Assembly: GCA_013365325.1 (NCBI GenBank)
Contig: JABVXV010000151.1
Location: 81,284-145,283 of the forward strand
Direction: 5' to 3'
DNA length: 64,000 nt
Source: Dipetalonema caudispina
Taxonomy: Eukaryota; Nematoda; Chromadorea; Rhabditida; Onchocercidae
Part shown: positions 55,601-64,000 of the stretch, one piece after another
How the letters are laid out: each line of letters opens with the position of its first letter
Position numbering within the stretch: position 1 is the first letter of the stretch
Translations under genes and position numbers: made by a program
Notes under the pieces: generated by a model
Databases searched by the model: none
What the model saw: the letters and a program-made list of their open reading frames with translations, nothing else
Told to the model about the DNA's origin: nothing

Positions 55601-58600
55601 TTGCCTTTAAAAAAAAAAAATATTTAGAAATAATTAAAACATATTTAATCTGTCTAATTCCGTCCGCCGATGATGAATTATGTCGTATATAGCTGAATTA
55701 CACTGATTATATATGTACAGCAGTTCTAATGTTATCGTATTTTCAAAAAAAGACGAAAAAGAAGTAGACCTGAATCAGCGATTAAACAGGTAATATGCAA
55801 TTCATAAAATTAACTGTGTCAGACACTCAAGTGAAATCACTAGATATCTACAAGGAACAACCCAAATAGGTACCAGCAAAAGGAAAAAGTAACGATAAAG
55901 CGAACCCATTTTCCAATGTATTCCTTCAAAAAAAAAAGAAAAAAGTTAACCAAGCGAGTGAAGTGAAACTAAAAAATAACTCGGAATAAGAAACTATTGT
56001 TTAAAATGAAAATAAAAAAAAAGTGAGAGTAAAAAAATGAGATTTTAGGCATTTTAAAACGAGATCTTTTACCGAAGTTCGTAAAGACATCAGACAAAAT
56101 TAGACGTTTCATTACTTTGTTGCGTTTTTCTATGGTGTTTGTTTTTTCTAGGCTCCAACGATTGATTAAGTCTCTAATTTCAATGCTCCCTGCAATATCA
56201 GCTGCTGTTTTTTGTTCATTATCTTTCAGATCGGTCGGTAAACCATAGCTCAGCAGTCGTCTAAAATAAGTGCCTATCATTTCTGAAATAAGTGCTAAAA
56301 ATTTTCATTAATTCTACAATTACTTATTTGATGGATTGCAAAGGGAAAATGAATATGAATACGTTGTTTTTGTCTTCACTGTTTCAAATTAATTTCTTCA
56401 ACGATCTAACATCAGAAAACAGGATAACATATAGAAGGAGTTTCAGTTTCATAAATTTTAATACAGACATAGGAAATGTAACAGCACTGTCTTACTTGCA
56501 CAAATCAAAATCTCCTTTTTCAGCTGCAATATGGAGTGCTGTCTGACCACAGCTATTTAGTTCACTAATATTAACGCCGCAATTTATCAGTACTTCCAAT
56601 ACATCGTATGCGCGCATTTTTGTTGCAATATGTAGTGCAGACAAACCGCTAAAAATCGAAAGCTACTCAATTATTTATATTTTAATAATAATAATTTTAA
56701 GAAAACTAAATGGTCCTCATCAGCATGCGCTTAAGAGAAAACCATCCGAAGCATGTTGCTGCAAGTGTAGTCGAAAGCAATTTAAAAACGTTAAAAAGTC
56801 CATAGTATCCCAAACCGATGAAAAGAATTTCTTACATAAAAACTCACTCTTTGTTCAGGACACCCGTAGGACAGCCGTTTTTCAAAAGCATTTCAGCAAT
56901 TACTTTTCTTCTCTGATGAGCTGAGCCTGCAACTGCATGTAGTGGAGTCTCTTTCAGACAGGGATGCACATAATTAGGATCTCGATCGGCTAGTAGGTTC
57001 TTCAACTGAAAATAAACCACCTTACATGCAAATTGAGAATTTAATTCCAGCAAATCATATGTTACCGAAACTACATAGCCCAATGAGTTACAACAAAAAA
57101 ATTCTTATCAGCAGACATTTTAACATCTAAAATATCTATATTTATCCCTATAATTCGACAAAAAATTTCTTCAAGAAGTATTTTCTCATACGATTAAAAA
57201 TTTACGAACCATAAGGACATCCCCAATTTGTGCTGCTGCATAAATTTTATAACCCGCATATTCATGAAGTACTTCTTTTTTAGCATCTTCGTCAGTTATA
57301 TATTCGATAGGTGCTTTTGCATTGCCAATTTTACGTGTTGGATCAGCTCCACTAGCCGCTAGCAATCTCACCACCTTGAAACGATTGAAACTTTTTAAGT
57401 ATCTTACAATTTGAGAAATCAAAGTCCGAAATATTTGAAGATCAACTATACAATATTTATTGAATATTGAATTTATTACTAATTTAAAAGGCATAAACAA
57501 ACCTCTAGACGTCCTTTGCTTGCAGATTCATGAAGTGGTGTAAAATTCCACAAATCTTCAGCTTGTGAATCAGCACCTGCTTCCAGCAATAAATTGACCA
57601 CTTCCAAATGTCCAAATGAAGATGCATTATGAAGTGGTACTAAGCCTCTACAATAATTATAACTTTGTAAAACATGTAACTTCAAATATAAAAATTTCTA
57701 AAGAAACAAAATGAAGCAGCCGTTAAACAATGACTAATTTTTAATATCAAAAGAAAACCTCAAAAAGTCTCATAAATAACATATTGCAATGATGTGCCAA
57801 ATAGGAATTTTATATAATGAACTTAAACAACAGCATACCCAATATCTACAGCCTGGACATCGGCACCTTTTTCCAATAATATTTTAACTGCTCTTACTCG
57901 ATTATAACCACAAGCCAAATGTAAAGGTGTTGACTGTAAGAAATATAATGCTTGGGTAGATGCAAAATTAAATTTAATTCCGCAACAAATAAATTAGGTT
58001 TCAATTTTAGATTAAAATTTTTAGACTTTAAACTAAATTTCACTAAATTTTAGGAAATTTTGGTTCCAATTTGCAGATCTCGGCTCTAAGAAAACATCGA
58101 TGAATTCTTAAATTGGTTTTTTTTTGCATATATCTTTTTATAAGTAATAAATTTTAACCTTCCGCCCAGTAACCGCATGACAGTTAACATTGAAGGGTGT
58201 TAAACAAGACAGTAAGCTTTCCTCATCACCATTCTTTGCTGCTTCTAATAACTCTTCTTTTCTATAGTCACCTGTAATTAGCAAAAACAAGCCTGCTTTC
58301 AATTTCTCGTACCTTTGTATTCACTAAATTTCCAAGTTTATTCAACTAACAGTCGCAGTAAATTACAATATCGGACCTGTAAAAACAGCTTTAGCATCAC
58401 CGTCAGCTAAATCTTGGGGTGTCTTACCATCAGAATTTTCACTCCGTGCTGAAGCACCATGCTGCAGCAGGAGTACGCAAACATCAGCCTAAAAATGATT
58501 TTCAAAGTAATTTCTGATAAAAAATTACTTCATTATGCGCCATCATAAAAAAGGAGAAAACTAGGTCGTATTCGAATATTTTCTTGAGGAAAAAGAGGAG

Positions 58601-60005
58601 ATGAAACGAAAAATTGGTGAAAAATTATATTATATTAATAATATAAATATTATATACTAATACAATATATTAAGAATTATATTTGAATTATCAATCAGAA
58701 AAAGTAGTGTGAAACTTTAATATGTAACATTATCTGAATAATTACCCTCTACAACTTCATTAATCAAGGAAACATACTTTTCCCCATGTAGCTGCTTCAT
58801 GAAGTGGTGTAAATCCCCAGTGATCGCTAACATTTGTGTTAGCACCATTTTCTAGCAAAATTTTTACTACATCAACATGACCAAATGAGGAAGCGTTATG
58901 CAGTGGAACCAAACCACTATCATCAGTTTGGCTTATATTTGCACCAGCCGCAAGCAATGCTCGAACACAATCTACTCTTCCGAAACCGGCTGCATAATGT
59001 AACGGCGATGAGTGGCGATTGTTCAGATCAGGCTGAGAAAAAAAGGCTATGGTAAAGGTGGAAAATTTCAATAAACCATATAATTTTCAAAAATGCTTTA
59101 ATTACATCCAAATATCCAAACAGCGGAAACAGTAACTACTTGCCAGGAAAGACCTATTTTTTCAGTTGTTTGATGTTTCATGCTATGGTTCATCAAATGG
59201 ACTGAAATGACCACTTATTGCTAGCTAAGGAATAACGATCTTTTAGTAACTTTATCACGGCTTTTGGAGGTGCATTTATTATTTCATCCCCATAAAAAAC
59301 CTATATTTAGTAAAACTGCTTCATAATGCATCGGTCTAGACGCTGAACTATTCTAATTATTGCAAGCATTTTAAAATCACTCTGACATACCTGATTTACT
59401 GTCCCAGGTTTAAGCAATTGCGATAAGGTTGACAAGTCACCTTTTTTACACGATTCAAATAGTTTTAAACACTCTTCTTCATGATGACGATCTGAAATTT
59501 ATAGCTAAACGTTACAGCTAGCACAGCTTTATATATATTCATTATTAATACGAAATGACACTACTTACTCATGAATCTCTCAATCCTCCACGATGCAGAC
59601 CTTTGGCGACCAAGCACTTAGATATAAATTTATCATATTCTAGCGAACTTTAAAATTTTGCATCGAAAGAACGATCTCATCTGATATCCTATAATTTATA
59701 TTCTTCGACTAGTCAATTTCAAAGGTACCTAATTAATGGTATTTATTCATTGAAATCGAGCTTATATTTGCTTCATCAGCTTGAGCTGTGTGTAATACAG
59801 CAGAATGTGTATATAATATCAAACAAACTATGTTATGAAATGTGTGAAACATGCGTGGCATTGACGTATCTTGCATGACATATTAACAAAAGCATGTTTA
59901 TAAGAGTTGCTTCAAAGGAATGTATTTACCACGGTAACTATTACGTTTGGTGGCTGCCAAAACTTGCGTAAATTGTCGTTGTTGCCGTAGACGTTTAGGC
60001 GTCAT
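49671..60005 (-). CDS. TNKS: Tankyrase (ankyrin-repeat, SAM and PARP domains)
   Basis: Poly-ADP-ribosyltransferase acting on partners bound by its ankyrin clusters. Minus-strand exons: 60005-59930, 59491-59391, 59032-58778, 58488-58377, 58271-58159, 57933-57839, 57647-57503, 57374-57210, 57005-56848, 56648-56496, 56260-56089, 55604-55386, 55002-54848, 54668-54602, 54282-54120, 53964-53809, 53566-53361, 53192-53073, 52948-52757, 52347-52137, 51742-51526, 51204-51056, 50661-50510, 50302-50192, 49733-49671; about 1241 residues (human 1166-1327). Seen: repeated [20 protein letters not shown] and FTPLHEAA blocks; SAM domain ([10 protein letters not shown]..., [14 protein letters not shown]); PARP domain with [46 protein letters not shown], i.e. 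the H-Y-E triad; and the C-x2-H-x4-C-x2-C zinc site typical of tankyrases ([12 protein letters not shown]). The 56089/55604 join is uncertain: the stronger donor at 56073 is out of frame. An optional 48-nt exon is listed separately. Confidence 0.95.
59569..59616 (-). other. Possible frame-preserving cassette exon of tankyrase
   Basis: Between exons 1 and 2 a 48-nt segment has an acceptor-like ATATCTAAG (ending 59617) and a strong donor GAGTAAGT-type at 59568. Phase 1 on both sides, so tankyrase reads through whether it is included (adding [16 protein letters not shown] then N) or skipped. It also contains an in-frame ATG at 59572 that could act as an internal start. Confidence 0.4.
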
Positions 60006-60008
60006 ATA

Positions 60009-60274
60009 CTACACTTCCATATTCCCTCTAAATTCATAATGAAATCGGAACGCTTCACAAATCCAACGACACAACCGGAAACAACCAAATACTACTACAT
60101 TGACTAGTGCAAGTCTCATAATCTGGGCTGCGTTAATTCTTGATGGAAGAGGTGGTGGATATATTCTCTGATGAAGATTGGAGATAAAGTTGGTTGGACC
60201 AGTGTTTGTTGGCGAAATTATAAATGATCCTTGAATATCACTTCCCTGAGATCTCCCGGGTCCTTGTGGATTCT
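60009..60274 (-). CDS. Orphan coding-like exon, C-terminal end of an unknown protein
   Basis: A frame of 87 codons open from an acceptor CTGCAG (ending 60275) to a TAG at 60009-60011, without an own start codon. The translation is Gly/Pro/Ser/Thr-rich at first (IISPTNTGPTNF, RIYPPPLPSR), then a hydrophobic stretch (IMRLALVNVVVFGCFRLCRW) and a short charged end (YEFRGNMEV). The pattern resembles the last exon of a protein with a C-terminal membrane anchor. I do not recognise the family and found no preceding exon in the window; upstream exons could lie beyond it. It ends four bases before the tankyrase ATG. It may instead be a chance open frame in the tankyrase 5' region. Confidence 0.4.
60028..60035 (-). 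promoter_or_regulatory. Possible spliced-leader acceptor of tankyrase
   Basis: Minus-strand GAATTTAG ends at 60028, 22 bases before the start codon. The resulting leader would contain a four-codon upstream frame, ATG GAA GTG TAG (60020-60009). The site lies inside the orphan open frame 60009-60274. Confidence 0.35.
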
Positions 60275-60309
60275 CTGCAGTTTATACATTACCAATGTTT
60301 GAATATTTG

Positions 60310-60331
60310 TTTTTTTTTTTTTTTTTTTTTT
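60310..60331. repeat. Poly-T run (poly-A on the minus strand)
   Basis: About 22 consecutive T. It lies just upstream, on the minus strand, of the orphan exon. A homopolymer of this length may be mis-sized in the assembly. Confidence 0.9.
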
Positions 60332-62356
60332 GTATTTTAATTGTCCATGTAATCATTTTGTATAAAAGATAAGTATAATAGACAGCAACTGAAGATAGAT
60401 TAATTGCATATTATTGTTCTATGTTTTTAAAATCAAATACATGTAATTGAATGATGAAGTATAAAATGACGACTTGTATAATATGATTAAATGGGACAAT
60501 TTAAATAAAAAACAAATATTTTAGACATTATTGTGACCATATTCTTTCCAGATCATAAATACAGCTAGTAACATAGTTGAATCATCCCGAAATTACGAGA
60601 AGGAGCTAAACCACTGATTTTTTAAAAGTTCTCCTTGTGGACATGTCATTGATACAATCCGCAAACAATTAATTTTCACAGTGATGGAAAATTAGTTTTG
60701 CATTGAGTGCAGTACAACTTACTATGCTTTACTATCAATTAAAATGGTATGAAGGAATTAGATAAATCAGTCTCAAGAGTTTCAAATAAATCACATTCAA
60801 TGATAGAGCAAACTAAATCGGTCTAAAGCAGTGAAGGTCATCCAGGCTCTTAATCTGCTGCAGTCTTTACTTTTGTTGAAATATTAGCATAAACACGGGT
60901 AAGGATTTGCCTCTTAAGCTTATTCTAATTTCTGATGAAAACGGGAATCAACAAACTGGTATAATTATGACAGTTTTGGTAGATGTGTTACCTGTGGAAT
61001 GAATAATACTCACCGCGATTGATTTTGCTAATTTTAATGCAATTTTAGGAATGTGTTGTTTATAACTTGTATTCAGCGAGAATACAATTGAAATGCGGAA
61101 ATACTGATCCTTACTATTATACACAAAAAAGAAGGATGAGATGGAAATCATTTACAATAGTAACACATCCAGTTCGATTCAATTTTTTGGGAGACAAAAT
61201 ATTTTAATTTTGCAATTTATATTTTGATGAAAATTTCTTTTGCCATGGAAATCATCAAGTTTACAGATTAATTATCACATCCGTGATCAATAATACCATG
61301 TAATGAGTAAAGAGACTTTTACGCTTCCTTGAAACTAATTTACTTTAAAATAAAGCTGAACTGACCTTACTCTATCTCTTATTCCATTAATTGCTTTCAC
61401 TGCATCATAGTTGCAATGTTGAAGTCATTTGTAATCATTTTTCAAAATGCAAATTTAAATTTTAGGTCGCATTTGCTTGAAACGTATTTGTAACGATCCA
61501 ACAAAACATGATTGTCATCCAGCTGCTGTATGTACTGAAGTTCCGAAACCGGAACTTTATGAAGTCTTTAAAATTTTAAATTATATCGACTTGTTTTAGT
61601 TCTACTCATATCTGTTTATTTGTCGAAGTAAATCTTAGAGATTAGAAATTTAGTTCCTGGACAAAAAGTAGGAAAAGCAATTGTAAATGACAATTTTGAC
61701 GGAATGTTAAAATAATTTTAACAAACTAGTCTACTTTTCGAATTTCAATTACAAGGGTAGCAATTAAAGATGAAAACTGTATCTCCATACTCTGAAAGAT
61801 CTGATGGTTTAGTATGAAGGAAAGAAGAACGATTTGTCGTGAGTCAGCCTTTTGTATGATTCCTAACAATTTTAGCATTCAAATGAGCTATTTTCTCAAC
61901 TTTATGTACAATAAAAACAAGAAGATTTTGCGCTGGGAAAAGAAAAATAAAAGCGATACAAAAATACTACCGTTCTCTTTCCGAACTCTTCCAGACCTGA
62001 CATCAATAAGCTGATCATTTTGAAACTAAATAGCTTAATTTATCGCCCAGTTTTCTTCCAGCTAATTCAGCTTTAAACATAAATACTATTTGTGTTGATC
62101 AAACAAAAAGCATCGAAAACAACCTTATGCTTGTCAGTTTGTTACACCGTAACAGGTAACAATGTTACTGCCGCTGTTCCAGTTCCTCAAAATTCGTTTA
62201 TTTCAGTGCTACAATAAGTAAAAAATTTTTCAAAAATCGGCTCATTTATGTTTTGCAACAAGCTTATTTGCGGTTCATTAAGAATTTTGTTTTCGACATT
62301 GTCCCATTCATTTCGTTTCGCTGCAAAGAAACACAAAACACCGGCAAAATAACGCA
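60332..62356. other. 2 kb with no complete gene
   Basis: AT-rich; holds the EGF-like fragment at 61466-61563 and open frames on the minus strand at 60948-61151 and 62187-62381 that I cannot assign. Nothing here links convincingly to the orphan exon at 60009-60274. Confidence 0.45.
61466..61563 (+). pseudogene. EGF-like exon fragment
   Basis: After the acceptor AAATTTTAG (ending 61465) the frame reads RICLKRICNDPTKHDCHPAA then VC, with cysteine spacing of the first half of an EGF-like module, then TEVPKPELYE and a donor-like GTCTTT at 61564. No partner exon completing the module was found nearby, so it is either an isolated exon of a larger matrix or receptor gene or a leftover. Weak call. 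Confidence 0.3.
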
Positions 62357-63397
62357 GGTAATTTGAGTTCAGCGAATGCACTGATTGTTGAACAGAATGC
62401 CGGAAAATATAGGAATGATTTTGATCCAGAAATTCATATATGGACTCATTATGAAATGGTAAACGGGAAAAAACTTACAATAGGCAACATGAAAATGTCA
62501 AATACCTGCCGGGTAAAAAATTATCATCGAATATAGTAGCTGTTACAGACTTAGTAACAGCTTGCACAGATAGCGATATACTTATCTTTGTGATACCATA
62601 TCAGTTTGTGGAAAATATTTGCTTTCAATTAAAAGATCTATTGAAAGAAGATGCTTTGGTCAATTCACTCATCAAAGGTTTTTTTTTGGTAGATAAGAAA
62701 GAAGGGATAATTTGTTTGGTATCTGAAGGAATTCGGGAATTACTTAATATCGACACTGCAGTATTGATGGGGGCAAATGTAGCTCAGGAAGTGGCAAATG
62801 ATGAATTCTCTGAGGCAACGATTGGCTGTAATGGTCAGAAAGAAAAATGGCCAATACTGAAAAAATTGTTTGAAAGCGATAATTTTCGTGTTAATTTGAT
62901 TAATGATTCGAATTATGTGGTGGACTAAAAAATATAGTGGCATGTGCAGCTAGTTTTGCTGATGGTTAGGGATATGGGAGTAATACAAAAGCAGCTATCA
63001 TACGATTAGGACTGTTGGAAATCAATGCATTTGTGGAGCTATTTTACTACGGTTCAAATATTCAAACATACTAAGTTGCGGCATAGCTGATCTTCTAGCG
63101 ACATGCTCTTCTGGTCGTAATCACAAAATATGCGAAGCATTTGTTATAACCAGGAAATCAGTCCAGGATCTGGAACGAGAAATGCTGAACGAACAAAGTG
63201 TTCTGGGTCCATCAACTGCTGATGCAATGTTTGTGATGCTGAAAAAGTACAGTGTGATATCAAGATTCTCATTATTTGTTGCGGTACATCAAATATGTAA
63301 GCGACAGCTTTCACCCAATCTTCTAATAGAACGTCTTCGAGAATACAAAGGTGAACTACCTGAGTCAGCAATTTTTTATCACCGTTCATTAATGTAA
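62357..63397 (+). pseudogene. gpdh: Glycerol-3-phosphate dehydrogenase (NAD+) pseudogene, intronless
   Basis: Continuous similarity to cytosolic GPDH, which makes glycerol-3-phosphate from dihydroxyacetone phosphate. Recognisable blocks: a decayed nucleotide-binding start (GNLSSANALIVEQNAGKY, where the usual Trp-Gly of the motif is gone); HENVKYLPGKKLSSNIVAV; SDILIFVIPYQFVENIC; LMGANVAQEVA; KNIVACAASFADG then GYGSNTKAAIIRLGLLEI; SCGIADLLATC; GRNHKICEAFV; LGPSTADAMFVML. Damage: frameshift with loss of a few codons near 62480-62485, frameshift near 62922, an in-frame TAG at 62967 where a Leu is expected, and a frameshift near 63072. No introns interrupt the match, as expected of a reverse-transcribed copy, though no poly-A tail is visible. 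The 112-codon open frame 62590-62928 is just its longest intact piece. Confidence 0.88.
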
Positions 63398-64000
63398 GTA
63401 ATCAATTTGCGAAATATCATTGCTTCTAACAGATTCAATCCTAGATCAATAGCACTTGGTCTCCATCTATTATTGTTTGATGACTTTGAAAAGAACCGGA
63501 TAACAATTTTGTTCGTAATACCACAGCAGATTAAACAACAATTTTCATTTTTTTTGTTCACGACAAATAAACAACTAATGAAAGTAAAATGATTAGTGCG
63601 AAGAGAGCAGTAAAGAGAATCAAATGAAATGATGGAAAATTCATATTTTTCTTGTCTATTTGAATGAAGAATGATTCTCGCACCGATTAGCCATATTAGG
63701 CCATTTTTCTTATTTATCATTTACTTCCTAATGTTTATATATCTCAATAATCAGTATGAAAATTCTTCACTCTCATGAAGCAGTCTCTTTAACCATTTGA
63801 TCAGGATTCGATTGCAAAGCTCAATTAATTTGACTGATTGAATTAAATAAAAGAATAACACTTACTTGAAAATTATTAGGCGTCAACACACATTTCTGCA
63901 ATTCCTATTTCAAATACCTTCCAATCTGTTCATTTATATTCAGTTAGACCATTCATAGCATTTGTTCTTTATTGATTAATTTCCTAAAATTGAAAAAAGA
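63398..64000. other. Right flank, no recognised gene
   Basis: AT-rich. Overlapping open frames on both strands at 63379-63720 and 63407-63592 share the same bases; neither has a recognisable motif. Confidence 0.45.

Noticed and set aside
62155..62195. A GNNVTAAV-like reading resembling the GPDH nucleotide-binding motif
   Set aside because: A better match (GNLSSA) directly joined to the rest of the protein lies at 62357, so the upstream likeness is probably chance.
62187..62381. 64-codon minus-strand frame next to the GPDH copy
   Set aside because: No motif, no splice partner, and it overlaps the start of the GPDH pseudogene on the other strand.
63379..63720. 113-codon minus-strand open frame
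   Set aside because: Longest unassigned frame at the right end, but rich in Ile/Asn/Lys from AT bias, with no domain and a competing frame on the other strand.

Overview
This window looks like nuclear DNA from a nematode, most likely a filarial or other clade III worm. It is strongly AT-rich. Its genes are broken into many short exons by AT-rich introns that begin GTAAGT/GTATGT and end TTTCAG or TTTTAG, and several first coding exons are preceded at short distance by an acceptor-like TTTCAG/TTTAG, as expected for spliced-leader trans-splicing. All family members recognised are animal proteins. The filarial placement is inference from composition and gene style. I see no rRNA, tRNA, CRISPR, bacterial operon or intact transposon. 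Gene models below were built by hand from conserved protein blocks joined at GT-AG sites with matching phase.

Layout, left to right: a proton/myo-inositol (SLC2A13/HMIT-type) transporter on +, 5' end missing (294-5505); membrin/GOSR2 Golgi SNARE on - (6291-7651); DDI1-type ubiquitin-shuttle aspartic protease on + (10826-13925); a C/EBP-type bZIP transcription factor on - (15719-17423), with a GC-richer motif cluster about 1 kb upstream; a DHX33-like DEAH-box helicase on + (19510-24785); UDP-glucose pyrophosphorylase on + (25916-29745); about 6.8 kb without a recognisable gene; UPF3/SMG-4 on - (36550-40858); CTP:phosphocholine cytidylyltransferase on - (43428-45922); a gene-poor stretch with a GC-richer block and a 48-bp tandem duplication; a 25-exon tankyrase on - (49671-60005); an orphan coding-like exon on - ending 4 bases before the tankyrase start codon (60009-60274); an EGF-like exon fragment; and an intronless, broken glycerol-3-phosphate dehydrogenase pseudogene on + (about 62357-63397).

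The neighbours are mostly unrelated housekeeping genes: inositol and phosphocholine supply for membrane lipids, Golgi fusion, UDP-glucose supply, mRNA surveillance, ribosome/RNA remodelling, proteasome-linked proteolysis and poly-ADP-ribosylation. They do not form one pathway. I find no convincing new system. The points most worth checking are the tankyrase 5' end (an orphan exon overlapping its presumed trans-splice site, and a 48-nt frame-preserving cassette exon), the regulatory cluster upstream of the C/EBP gene, and an apparent frame conflict just before motif III of the helicase.
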